From Polytrichum commune (lineage: Eukaryota; Streptophyta; Polytrichopsida; Polytrichales; Polytrichaceae): a stretch of DNA of 64,000 nucleotides. Made by a program: the position numbers and the translations under genes. The notes under the pieces are model-generated. The model did no database searches. It had not been told where the DNA came from and saw nothing but the letters and a program-made list of their open reading frames with translations. Location of the stretch: contig OX485808.1 in assembly GCA_950295325.1 (NCBI GenBank), positions 17,752,527 through 17,816,526 on the forward strand, written 5' to 3'. Positions 9,790 through 21,939 of the stretch are shown in pieces (position 1 is the stretch's first letter; each line of letters starts with the position of its first letter).

Positions 9790-12489
9790 ATTGAACTCTA
9801 CACCGGATTGCAATCATGAAATAACCAAGTTATGTGTTGTATTTGTTTTCTAGCTCTTGCCAACTCTTGCTCAAGGATCAAGAATGGGTGCTAAGGAAGA
9901 AGATATGGATAGAATTCTTAAATTTTAGTGACAATCTCTTGGATCAAAGCACTTTGACCTTCTAAATATTTTTGATGTTTAATTCTAAATTGGTAATTTC
10001 GATGATGTTATACAATAATTACAAAAAAAAAATCAAAATAATTTATATCAATATTGAGCTTGTCATCAATTCTCGGAAAATACTAAAATTGCCAATGTTG
10101 CATATATATGGCATGGGGACCTTTGCAACCATTCAATTTTCTCAAAGCTTATTCAATTTGGAGACTCTTGATTTTCTTTGTACATCATGCAATTGTCCAC
10201 ATTCACACAATTTTGTTGAAAAGAAAATGAAACGACATGCCCAAAAGTGACCAAAAAAAAAACATAACAAAATGTATTCAAATGCCCCAGGGTTGAGACC
10301 ATATATTTAGATATCACAATCCTCTTTGAGATTTAGCATTTCTTTCACTAATTTATGTGAATATATTAGGCATGAGTTCACAAACTAAGACCTTAAGTAG
10401 TGGTTGACCCGCAAGGAGGCCAAATGTGGTAGAGTTCATGAGCTTTTGAGCATCATATGATTTAGTTGGATATAATCAAAGTTGAGATGCTTCAATGACC
10501 ATCGATACACTATAAGTTTAGGAACTTGGAACATTGTGGATGTATGGGCATTAAATTTTCAAAGTCCCAAAATGGTTGGCTATTGACAATGGCATGTTGA
10601 GTGGATAGTGCAAGGACAGCCCATGACATTAATTCATATACACGTGTGCAAGGGGCCATGATGACACATGTCCAGGGGTTCACTTAGCCTAATGTTTGGT
10701 ATACATGTGTGTTAACTAGGTAATTTATGGGTGTGTGGGGGGGGGGGGGTATTAAGTGGGGATTGGGAATGTACGCGACCCCGAGGTTATGAATAATTGA
10801 TCTTTCAAGTGCCATTTATTTGAACCCTGGTATTATTTATATTTTAAGCCATGCACTTTTATGGGACCAATACTATTTATAGAAACTTTAAAACAATATT
10901 GTTGAAAAAAGTATTTCATACAAAACAAAGATAAAACAATGTATGGAATGGGAATATAACTATGGCAATGGAATATCTCACACATTACTGTACGAGAAAA
11001 GAAAATAAATAGATATATAGATAGATCGATCTACACAATATATCAGTGGAATAATGAATTTGTAGGATGGTATATATATATTACTCATAGTTGATAACAA
11101 ATTCTTCAAGTTTATGCTATGTTACTTCAAATCCAAATATAATAATTACCTCAAAGGAATAAAGTGCAAAATGTATCTTAATTCACATTGTTTGCCAATT
11201 TCCACCCAGTGAAACCCTAGAGACATAGCCCACACTACACTAAATATCATATTCATAGTGTCACCTTTATTTGAAGTTACACAATGCTATTTTTTATTAT
11301 ATACCAAACTTAAAACAAATAATGAAGAAGTGCCTAATGCAAACATGAACCCAATGAGGACACCTATGTTTTAGTCCACAAAGGACAACAACCTACTTCA
11401 GCATAAAAACTTTCGATATTGTTCCAAAATTTGAAAGGGTGGCTCATAGGTTGACACAGATTCCACAAACTTCAAGCTAAATTAAGTATGTGAGTGAGTG
11501 AGTGTGTGTGTTTTGATTTATAGTGGGATAGGGGGCATGTGAACACTTTAAACCACACATAAACCTTGACTTTCACATAGCAATTTATAAGATGTCAAAT
11601 TCTCATGAACTTAATCACTCTAGCACCTTGTGGATGATTTTATAGTTTAAAATTTGGAAAATTTGGAACCCATCAAGGGCCAACAAGGCTTTTCAATTAT
11701 GCTATGTTACTTCAAATCCAAATATAGAAGTTATCTCAAGGGAATAAAGTGCACCCTATGTTTTAAATTACGTATACATGTGAAAAGTAGGTATACCTAG
11801 GACCACCCTCACTTCTTCGTCTTTTTTGGAACACATGAGGCGTTTGACCACTTGGCTAGTTTTCCATCAACTAGAGAGATGATTTACCGCCTTCACTTCT
11901 AAATGGTCCACTATCAACCAACCTAAATATCTAGGTAGGAGTTAGATGATAGGTCGGTTGTGATATTGGTGTACACCTAAGCGAGTTTAGGTGCACCGAC
12001 CAATTTGCCTCAATGGTTATTTGTCTTTGTGAAGACATCATGAGAAGACTCATATTTTGGTACTCCAATGGACCAAAACATAAGGCACTTGATTGTGATC
12101 AAATGTAAATATCATATGATTTATCGAAGTGCCCCTCATAATACATACATACATACATTGTTAAATCGATCACACACTAGTTAAAATGACCAAAGAATTG
12201 CGTTGTGTGGTCACATGGCCTATCAAAATTTGAACAATTTTTATTGTAAGTTGAAATGTAAAGAAAGAGGAAGCAGAGCTGTTACCTTGCTTCTCTTCAT
12301 GTGTGCAATGAAAAACCAAATTCAGACATGTCATATGACTACGTGACACGTCTCTATGGTCGATTTAACAATTCCTATATGTGTACACACACACACACAC
12401 ACAAACCATGCCCTATACCCTATACCCTTAACACACATACTCTTAAACTAGAAAGAGACACATGAGAAATGGCCTAGACATCTTAGCCT
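9790..12489. other. AT-rich intergenic DNA with simple repeats
   Basis: It contains a G-run near 10738-10750, (GT/GTGA)n near 11490-11512 and (CA)n near 12385-12402. The longest frame (9972-10250, 92 codons) is AT-driven and unlikely to be a gene. A phrase near 11100-11160 (atgctatgttacttcaaatccaa) recurs at about 11700-11750, a small local duplication. Confidence 0.5.
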
Positions 12490-12596
12490 TCACCTTCTAG
12501 TGTGATGTGAACTTGGACGGTCTTGACCTTTTCAAGCAACTACAGATCTTAGAATGCAATGGAAATGGGCCTTTAGTCTCGTGTGTGAAGTGGCCC
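12490..12596. repeat. 3' end of a GGGCCACTTC-type MITE
   Basis: This stretch resembles the last 110 bp of the elements at 24409 and 27675. It ends with CTCGTGTGTGAAGTGGCCC followed by TAA. No matching left end was found, so it appears to be a fragment. Confidence 0.55.
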
Positions 12597-12599
12597 TAA

Positions 12600-15500
12600 G
12601 ATCATTGTATTTTGTAGTTGTTTTCAAATGGGTTCAAAGAAGGGTGAACTCGGGGAGGTGATTATCGAAATTTTAGAAACCACGTGAGATAAAAAATAGG
12701 GTCAATTTAATTCGTTGACGGTAAATTTTATAACTTGTTAGATCTACCATAGCATTGGAAATATGACCCCTACATGATTATATGTAAGATAGGGTGGTGA
12801 ATAATTCCTCCATTTTAGTAATCAATAGAAAAAACATAGGGTCATAGATATTGGATCCCCCCAAATGTGTGGAGTAGGATCAATAGAATAATTACGGATT
12901 TGACTACTTAAATGAATATTATGTAAATTTTGTCCAAATTTAAATGAAACACATTAGTATGGTAGAGAATGTTGTGGATTTTCTTGGGGGAAAGAATCTT
13001 GTGACTTCTCAACGGTCCTTGGGCTTGCTTAGGGTTTTGGCAAGCACAGTGGCGTAAAGGAGGTGAAACGTTCTCGTGCGGTAAGAGTCGATTTCAAACA
13101 TGAGGAGTGCCCGAAACATCATGGGCACAAGGGGGACCTCAGAGTGACATCCGGGACTTGTGGCGCCGTTGGTGAGAGGGCCCAAATGATTCTTGTGTGG
13201 GTGAGGGCCCCAGGCGTTGGGAACGCCTCCCACCCACGGAGATTAGGAATCACGATGGTAAGGCTATGAGTTATGCGTAGCTTATGGCGTGAGGATTCTA
13301 GAATGCTCAAGAACACCTCAATATTTGTCCAAATGGGACAAATGAGGAGTCCATTGGCATCTACGTGAAGTGCAAATAATGACATGATACAAGGAAGTTA
13401 TGGGATTCTGAAGCTGCTGGGGGCTTCTAGGCCCAACGACTGAAGGAAAATGTCTATTTGGCCCCAACTCTTGGTAAAGAGACAAAATGTTTTTTGACGG
13501 TGATGTAAGGGCCCTGCCAAAAGTCCTAGAGACTTATATGAGTGAGGTGGTGTGGCCAAACCCACTCAAAGCCAAACGGCACGGCCTCCATGGGCTTTGG
13601 CCCAATGTGAACGCATAGTTGCCGAGTATGGTTCGGATTGTTGTAGTGTTACTCCGGCAACGTGATAATGAACATAAGATTGGATTTCCATGGATGGAAG
13701 TCCACATCTAAGAATTGATTACCGATTAAGGGGTGAGTCCCGAAAGCAAAGTAGGGGGTTGGTTTCCCATCTATGAACTATAAGGTCCGGAGTAGAAAGA
13801 GCTAACCATTAGCATGGTGGAATGCGAAGGGTTAGTGCTTGTGACCCTTGCTAGAAATGAAAATGGTTAAGATGGTTAAGGGGAGCTAGCAAGGGTTGCG
13901 ACAAAATTCCAACTCCTTGATTTTTCCCTTTCACAGACCGTTTTTCGACGACATGCTATTGAAAATATCAATATCTCTATTCTATATCTATTCTATATCT
14001 CCTAAATGTGAGATATAAAAACAAGACCTGAATGCAAGCGTAGAAAGATGAGATGTTGATGATTACATGAATGCTTCATCTTATACAAAATGAATGTTGT
14101 TGGGTCTTGGGATGAATTGTGGAGTGTATTTCATGCAGAGAAGTACGATAACTATCTCATCTACAGTTAAATCAACTGTTAAGAGGACTAAGGAAAGACC
14201 TTCCAAAATTTTGCAAACTATATGTGTCCTCGATGGAGTTGACTGGGGCACATGGTGTATATGACGAGTTTTGAAAATGAGACGGAAGGTAGTATAAGGT
14301 GGGAAAGTTGCATGCATTGACCTTCTTAATCGGAAGGTGAACAAATATTTAAATAAATTAAAAATAAATTAAAAATTTGTCGAATTTGGTTTTATGGTTT
14401 ATCTTAAATATTTTAGAAAAGTCCTTGGACACTTCAAATTCAAATATAACCACTCAGATTCCATTTGGGTTGATGTAGATAGCGTAATTTGCACAATGAC
14501 TATGTCATTTGATGTAGAGAGGGATGTCTTTGAGCGTGATCCGGTTGATGGGAACTCCATGAATGAGTTTGTTGAAAAATTTGCATGAAATTAACAGCGA
14601 TGTAGAATATTGGTTGTGACCCCATATTCATATCATAAAATGATTTATTCTTTTTCTAGTGTATTAATTATGAATGATTGGTATAGAAAATATTTTCTAA
14701 ATTAGTATGTGTTATTTAATGTATGAAGTTCTCTTGTTTCATTTAAAGATGTCGTTTATTCATGAGCATTGGATGGTTGAAGTGATAAACATGTATTAGA
14801 CTTTTCAAATCCATGAAGATGATGAATTAACTTTCAATACAAATTCGGAAGAAGCTAGGTACTATGTTTTTTAAAACTTTGAATTTGCACATTTTGTTGT
14901 TGTTTGGTCTTATATAGATTTTTGAATGAGCATGTTCAATTATCTAAATCTAAAAACCTAATTCTCAAGCCATGAAATTATGAGAATTAAGGTTCGATTG
15001 TGGTTCATTCTTCATCAGTTTTTGTTGTTGCTCTTATTTGTCTTGCTAGTGGTGTCCAATATGCCAATATTCTATTGATTGTCTTTTTGCTACAACTACA
15101 TTTTGTAGATGATTGATGGTGCGCTACAACTGTTGGCAACCTCACCGTGGTAGACTCGGAGGATTGCACTTTGCCTTGGAGAAAGACATGGTGAAGTGGT
15201 TGGAGACTTTGAAGGTTGCTCGCCTCATGCCAACAATTAGTTTTAATTATTCCTCATCATTGGTTTTAAACCTCTCAAATTTTTTAGTCTAATCATGACA
15301 TTGTAGAGGATATTAACATGTACCTTGACATGTATTGGAGCGTGCATAGTTATATCCAAACCCTTCACATTATAAATATTTGGTACAAGGTTGAATGTGT
15401 TTGTGAACACAATTGATGTAAATATTTTTAATTTTTGTATTTAGCTTTCTTTCATTTGAATGCAATATTTTGTTTTTGGAATAGATAGTTGTGCAAAATG

Positions 15501-16118
15501 TCATGTCTTGTGACAATTGATTGTATTTCTTGTTTTGTTCTATCCACATTTATAATTTGTCTATGTTAGCTTGTACATTTTGTTATCTCCATGTTTGTTG
15601 GTAATCTTTTAAGTAGTATCCGAGTGCTATTGGTTGTGTCTTAAATGACATTTTGAACGGTTTAGCATTGGTATAACTAATTGAGACCGATTGAATAACA
15701 AGATAGATGGTATGGAACGTTTGTTGCTCACATAGTTGATTTTGCAATGTTGTAGTATTCCGTCCATTATTTGGTACATGTACAATTTATAAAAAAAATT
15801 GGTACAAAAAATTAACCTCTCTAAACAATTACAAATAAATATAGGGTGCTAAAAAATAAGTCAAAGTAGCTTTATATCTACAAATAGGGAGGGAAAAAAT
15901 ATTGAGAGGTGCATAAATATCCCCCCATTAAATACCCCATTATCGCACGTGGTTACAAATGTAATGGGGGTGTGATCCCCCCGAGAGGGTGAAATAAACC
16001 ACATACCTTAGTATTTTGCTTATGTAGGTAGTCTGAGGGTCTCATAACATTATTCAGATGATGCCAATTGTTCAGTGGGGGCCCTTATCAGTGGGAATGA
16101 TTCTCAAATAATGGCCAC
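12600..16118. other. Mixed intergenic DNA, possibly a 3.3-kb TIR element (about 12647-15985)
   Basis: CTCGGGGAGGTGATTATCG...CCACGTGAGATAAAA at 12647-12695 mirrors the reverse complement of CCCCATTATCGCACGTGG...GATCCCCCCGAGAG at 15930-15985. Both resemble the termini of the nested MITE at 7866. If they are partners, this is a larger relative. A GC-richer island (about 13000-13950) and a 64-codon frame at 14394-14588 with gene-like composition lie inside. No transposase motif is recognised. Confidence 0.3.
14394..14588 (+). pseudogene. Possible exon or gene fragment, unrecognised
   Basis: The 64-codon frame has balanced codon use with many acidic residues (WVDVDSV, FDVERDVFERDPVDG), unlike the Lys/Asn/Ile-rich random frames around it. 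I recognise no family. It could be a relic of a transposase or of a captured host exon. Confidence 0.2.
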
Positions 16119-16338
16119 TGTAGAGCTCAACTACCTCCACTTGTTCCTAGGGTTGACCATATCATAGTGACTTCGAGCGTCGTCCGAATTATGATGACTA
16201 AACTACCTAATCTCCTTGTCGTTTGTTGTTTTCTATCTTGGTTGTCTTCCTTGTTGTGTTGGTGGGTGTCTTCGTTCTTCTTTCAAAAACTTCTCTACCT
16301 TATATTAATCATCTCTCCACTTGGACTTTTAAGTTACT
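16119..16338 (-). repeat. Truncated 3' LTR of the gypsy element
   Basis: It matches 21940-22159 with about five differences. At all of them this copy has A or T where the other has G or C, the pattern of methyl-cytosine loss. Sequence beyond 16338 does not match the right LTR. Confidence 0.8.
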
Positions 16339-17307
16339 CTAAGTGTCAAATTTCCAAGTGATATGTGTTCAATCTTGAGGTAAATCGATTTCTCCACTAC
16401 AATTGTGAGTCCGGAACCAAAGATGATCATTTAAGAAGTTGGTTTCCGTGTGTGGAATGTTGGTCCTCAGGCTTCTTGCTACATCTCATCTTTTACTTGC
16501 AGCAATCGCTCAATCTCTGTGTGCGGTACTTGGATCATTTTTAATTTTTTTGATAGGCTCCTGGTGACCTCTCAACTCAACTGAGTCATCTGTTATGAGC
16601 TGCCTTCGGTCCGCAGTCTCGTGTGGGAAATGGTCTTCAAGCAGGGAGAGGCCCCTAATCTGAAGGCATCTCTCGAGGAGTGTCCGGGGAATGATTGGTC
16701 ATAATCGGTCGAGATCATGGTCTTTCCAAGATCATGTTGACATCTTTTGGTTTTTCTGTAGTAATTTGGGGTATATTCGGTACATCTTCTAAAATGGTTG
16801 GTTTATCTATAATCGCTAGTGTTGTGTGAATGAGTTTTGAATTATAGGATACTGCATATCACATCCTATTGCTTTCTTCATTGTTGACAATCTCAAGATA
16901 TCCTTGGTTATGATTTTGTCCTGGTCAATTTGTTGAGATGCCGTTGATTGCCATAAATTACGCTAAAATGCATGTTTATATATCACCTCTAATACATGTT
17001 CTGGGTTGGTTGCCTCCCGAATTAACCTTGGATTAACTGCTAACCTATCCATGGCTAACTTGCTAACCTAACTTTGGTTACTATGAAGCTAACTCTGTTA
17101 ACCTTAATGTAATCACTGGTTAACTCCCAATCGAACACTATTAACTTCTGGTCTAACATTGGTGGATTGCTAGTCTGCTAACCTCCTACTATCTACTAAC
17201 TGCTAATCTGCTACTATTTGTTAATATGCTAATCTGCTACTATCTGCTAATCCATTTCATGTCAAATGCTATTAGCATTTTACCCCCTCCAATGAAAGAT
17301 CATGTCC
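16339..17307. other. 3' internal part of the gypsy element, non-coding
   Basis: No coding frame was found. Between about 17030 and 17270 there is a degenerate repeat of CTAAC/CTGCTA words (gctaacc, ctgctaatctgctactat). Confidence 0.4.
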
Positions 17308-19747
17308 TCAAGATCTACGATCTGTTCTCCAGTTGCATGGGTTGAATGAAGGTAGTAGCAACAGAGTATCTTTGGTATGTAGTAAGCAATTTCTTTTGGC
17401 CACAGTATGCTCAAAACCTTTAAGAGCCTGTGACACGTAGTTCTGAAGGTTGTTGTTGAAAAATTCGGTTGGAAAAGAGTTTGCATGATACATTTTCAAC
17501 CATTGATGACATCGCCCTGCCTCCTTGAAGAGCACTACATCTTTTTTTTCGTAAAGATCCATGGTTTTTTCATGCTCTGCTCCTGACTTGGCTAATAATT
17601 CGTGCACTATTGTAACGTCTCTTTCTCCGTAAGGCAGTAGCAGGGGTAATTATGTTTTGTGGTATGGATTAGTGTAGAACTTCCTGTGATGTTCTGCCAT
17701 CTGAGCCAATGCTCGGATACTATATCTGGAAATATAAAACGATGATTTGTTGATATTATTTCCATCACCCCTAATGGTATTTTGATGTCTCCGATGGACC
17801 ACATGAATGCCAATGTATCATTTGCATCTGGTTGAGCTTGTCTCCATATACCTTCGAACTCCTCCTTGGTCATCTAAACCCCTGGTTGTAAGTAGGGTAG
17901 TCCGTTTTTCATCAATGTAAGCCCCCTGGTTGCACGATAAACCTGCTGAATGAAAATCGGAGGAGGTAGGTGGTATAAGGCTTGGAGTGCATTTTCTATC
18001 CCCTTACTTTCTTCAGGAGATGTTGTCTTCCGATCTTTTGTGGCCTCCTCAATTTTCAAGTATAACTCTTCCTTCTCCTGAATGTGTCTATCAATCTCTT
18101 TATGTAATAATCTAAGGGTGAATTTTGTTTTCATGGCTACCTTGGATTGGAATTCAGAAAGTTCTGATCTCTCTGCTGCATCTGCAGCTGCCCATTGCTC
18201 AAAGGCCGCAGATCTAACCATCATTTCCATACTTTCTTCTTCTTTGCTTTGATAGTTTGCTACGGTTTCTTCCAGTAATTTAATTCGAAGCTGCAGCTGG
18301 CTTTGAGACTCTCTTCTTCCGGCTATGGCTTCCTCATTCATCTTCTAATGTGTGGTTTGTAACTTTTGCATTTGGTGTTGATGTTCCATGACCAGTTTGT
18401 CTGCAACTAGCCTAAGATCTACTCCTTCTTTGCGGGCTAACTCCAGCTCCTCTTGTCTGGTCCTTAGTTCACTCTGGTAAGTGGAACTTTCGGTGTGCTT
18501 CTGCCCGAGCTCCTTCTGTAGTTGAATAACCTCTTCATGCTTGGTCTTTGTTTGGATTTGTTAACTTGCAATTTCAGTATCCTTCCGTTCAAGTTCTTTT
18601 TTGAGTTGGTCAATCTCCCCTTGCTGCTGTTGATCATTTTTTTCCCATTTTTGTTTGGTCTCTGTAGCAACTTGTTCTAATTGATGTGTGGACCCCTGAT
18701 GGTGCTTTTGGACCTCCACAAGTTGTTTTTCTACTTCTGAAATTTTTAGTTTGAGTGAGGACTGCCCTGTACATTCTTCAGAGTTCCCTGGATTCGTCGT
18801 AGACGCCTTCGGCTCGTCTTCCTCAAAAATCTTAAGTCCTTCTTCAATCTTATAAATCAACTCCTTGGATCCCATGCTATTTATGTGATCAACCATGTTT
18901 TCATACTTAGGTGTTGTTTCAAGTATTTGTCTTTTTAACGCACTCAAACTTCCCTTGTCTTGTTGCTGTTTTGAGTCATTGTCTCCATCCACAGAACCCC
19001 CGGTGTCCTTCGCTCTTCCAGGTTTGTAGGGTGTTAGGGGGTTTACTGCGTAACTCCCTACCACGGGTATCAGCTGCATTGATTCCTTTGAATTACTTTT
19101 TATGACTGGCATTGTTGAGCATGATCCTTGTTCCACATTCTTGGTTGGTTTCTCAAAAGTTTCTATAGAAACTGGCAACGCCCTGCTTGGATTCAGCTCT
19201 ATTACAATGTCGGGTTCCATGGCAGATGCTTTATTTTTTACTTCTGAGGGTAGCTTAATAATGACCCCTTGTGTTTCCTTGCTGGGTGAAAAACCCTTCT
19301 TCAACTTCTTTCCTGCTGGTTTACCTAATATACTTCTGAGCTCTTTCCATATTCCAACCTGTTCTTTTTGGTCCACAATCATGTAACCTTGTGCTGCTAA
19401 CACTAATGTCAAATGGGGTCGATCATAGAAACTGTGGCCACATCTCCTACATTTTTGAATATTTGCCGATGTAATAAGAGCATCTCAACTCTCATATTAC
19501 TGTAAAGGTCATCCTGCCAGTCCGTGGCCTTCCCATTGAAAGCATCGACTAGTCTTTCTGCAAAACTCAATGGTAATGTACTTGTGTTTGTTCTGTTCTT
19601 TAACGCAGGAACCCCGTACTCGCTAATCTTGACTTGCACTGGCCTCACCTTCTTTTTCCCTACTGAAGGAAACAATGTGGTAAGACTCACCTTTGCTGGT
19701 ACAGGTGTAGTTTCCACGTCTCGTTGATGCGGAGTTAAGTAAAACAT
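17308..19747 (-). pseudogene. Extra ORF downstream of gypsy integrase, coiled-coil protein of about 800 codons (broken)
   Basis: Three frames join end to end: 19747-19409, then 19412-17607, then 17607-17308. The middle frame is one continuous frame of about 600 codons broken by only three stops: TAA at 18561-18563, TAG at 18345-18347 and TAG at 17874-17876. Each is one C-to-T change from Gln. Two frameshifts (about 19410 and 17607) are also needed. The product has a Lys/Pro/Ser-rich N-terminal half and then long heptad-rich stretches full of Gln, Glu and Lys (about 18750-18050), ending with a more globular Trp-rich segment. I recognise no gag, envelope or host domain. Its position after integrase resembles the additional ORFs or env-like genes of some plant retrotransposons, but no membrane segment is visible. 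Confidence 0.7.
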
Positions 19748-19953
19748 TGACTGAACTTGTCGCCTCCAATCCTCCTCTTCAAGTCTTTAAGTTCTACCGG
19801 AGTTTTTATTTTTCTCCCTTGTAAGTTGACTAGCTCCACTTGTCGATCATGTATTATGCTTACAATGAAAGGTCCTTCCCACTTTTTTCTTTTCTTTTCT
19901 CATGACTTTTTGGCCATGGTGAAACTTTAAAGATGTGCTTCCTTCGTCCGTGG

Positions 19954-21832
19954 TTAAGTGCATATCACGTTCATTTGCCTTGAGAGTTGTAATAGTGTTT
20001 CGGTCATGTTGGCTACTTCTTCATCTTTCTTCAATTCTTCTCGATTGTGACATGCTAATGCTTGTAAAGTATATGCTGCGGCTGTTTCGGGCTCATGGTA
20101 TGGTTTGATTTTACTCATGTTTATTCTTCCCAACTCTTGGTGTTCAAGAGTGGTGACTTCTACTGTCCCGTTGTTGTAAACCTTCTTGATTAGATAAGGC
20201 CCTGCCCATCGGATTTTGAATTTTCCTTGTCCTGGCTTCTTTTGCTTCAAATGCCATAGAATCCGTTGATTTTGGTAGAACATGGATTGTTTGTTATTTC
20301 CTTCTTGCATACTCCCTTTGTTCTTACATCTTTTCTTGTCATGTTCCTCATTGCAATGTTTGCATCTCTTTTTCCTTGGTCCCTTGTCATGCCTATCTTT
20401 TCTTAGTAGTTGCATGTATTCTATGTTACTCTCGGCCTCCTTGCGTGTTAAGTCTAGAATTCGGAGTTGCCCATTCGTTTCTCCAAGGCCGGATGTAGTT
20501 TATGAGATAAAGTATTTCCTTCTTTTCCTTCTACATACGCTATAGGTAGTAAAGCTTATGTTCCAAACACCAAGGAGAAAGGTGTATATTTTGTGGTAAC
20601 TTTGTAAGCGGTTCGATAGGCCCACAATGCAATGTGAAGCTTAGTATCCCAATCCGTACGATTAGCGTTGACCATTTTTGTCAACACTGTTTTAAGTACT
20701 TTGTTAGTACTTTTTGCTTGCCCATTTGCTTGAGGGTAATAGGTAGTTGATCTCCTATGTAATATCATGAATTCTTTTGTTAATATTCTAATGGTGTCAT
20801 TCATGAAGTGTCCCCCTTGATCACTTACTAATTCCACCGGGCATCCAAACTTCGTAATGATTTCTCCATATACGAATTTTGCCGTGGACTTCGCGGTGTT
20901 ATCCTTGAGGGCTCTAGCCTCTACCCATTTGGTAGTATAATCCGTGGCCGTGATAATATAACGGTTTTTCGTATGTCTGGCCGGAGGTTCAATAGGCCCC
21001 ATAAAGTCCAAACCCCATCGTTGGAAGACTTCTGTTGGCATGAGGGGATTCATCGGTTGTACCCCTTTTGATATCTTGGGTCCTATCCTCTGACATATGT
21101 CACACTGCTTGTAGTACAAGTAGACATCTTTCTTCATTGTTGGCCACCAATATAGAGCTGTGAGAATTTTGTGTAGGGTAAGATTGGCGGAGAAATGTCC
21201 TCCCACAACTCCTTCATGTGCTTCCGCTATGATTGCGGTGGTAAGTGGTCATGCCACACATCTCCTTCGGATGCCATCCGGTCCTTCTTTCATCAAGGTC
21301 TTATCTCCTTCTAATAAGTATGGTCTACTTCTAATCGCGATTTGTTGTCTTTGCGTCACCGTTGCTTCTCCCGTTAACCTTCCATTCTCTAGGTATTCTA
21401 TATAAGGTAACCTCCAGTCACCAGAGTCTATTGCTTCCGCGGCTAATACCGGAATGACACGAGTCATACCTATCTCTTCATTGCGGCGTTGTTGTTTGCA
21501 TGTATGATAATTGATGTCACACGCAAAGTATACATCATTGTAGATGGTAGGCCACCAATAAGGACCGATGAGTGCTAGTTGTCATGTTAGATCCGTACTT
21601 AAATGTCTCCCTTGATGATTATGTAGTCTTTCCACTAGAGTCTTTACTTCTTCTTCGTTGATACATATTTTGACTTCGCCATTTGGCATGACCTTCCTTA
21701 ACCCTCCTTCCATGAAGAACGTTCTACTCCAATAGGCCATTTTTCTTAACTCCCTCTTGGACGTCCCATTCTTGGTATGGGTTCCATTAGTCAAGTATTG
21801 AACATAAGGACCTCTCCAATCCTTGTGTTGCT
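19954..21832 (-). pseudogene. Gypsy integrase with duplicated pre-integrase module (broken)
   Basis: The frame runs from about 21832 to 20556, interrupted by TGA at 21582-21584 and 21249-21251, both one C-to-T step from CGA (Arg). It contains two versions of the pre-integrase module: DWRGPYVQYLTNG...HNHQGRH...YWWPT, then DWRLPYIEYLENG...HEGVVGGHF...YWWPT with CDICQR. The core DDE fold follows: Asp in WGLDFMGP, Asp in LVSDQGGHF. The third acidic position (NGQAE in relatives) is Lys here (NGQAKSTNK), so it is catalytically dead. After a decayed stretch (20420-20556), the C-terminal region with RWAGPYLIKK (GPY module) and MSKIKPYHEPE follows at 20415-19954. Its known role is inserting retroelement DNA in the nucleus. 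Confidence 0.9.
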
Positions 21833-21939
21833 TTGGTTTTTTGTGGTTGAAAGTATTTTCTTTCCCCTTCGAGTTTGAATTTTCTTCCTAACTCTTGTAT
21901 GGGCCCTTGTTCTTCTTTTGGTCAGCATGGTCGCCAAAA

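Noticed and set aside
9972-10250. 92-codon plus-strand frame
   Set aside because: Lys/Asn/Ile/Leu-rich product typical of AT-rich random sequence, without motif or splice context.
17030-17270. CRISPR-like or satellite array from repeated CTAAC/CTGCTA words
   Set aside because: The words are short and irregular, without constant repeat-spacer structure; the setting is eukaryotic.
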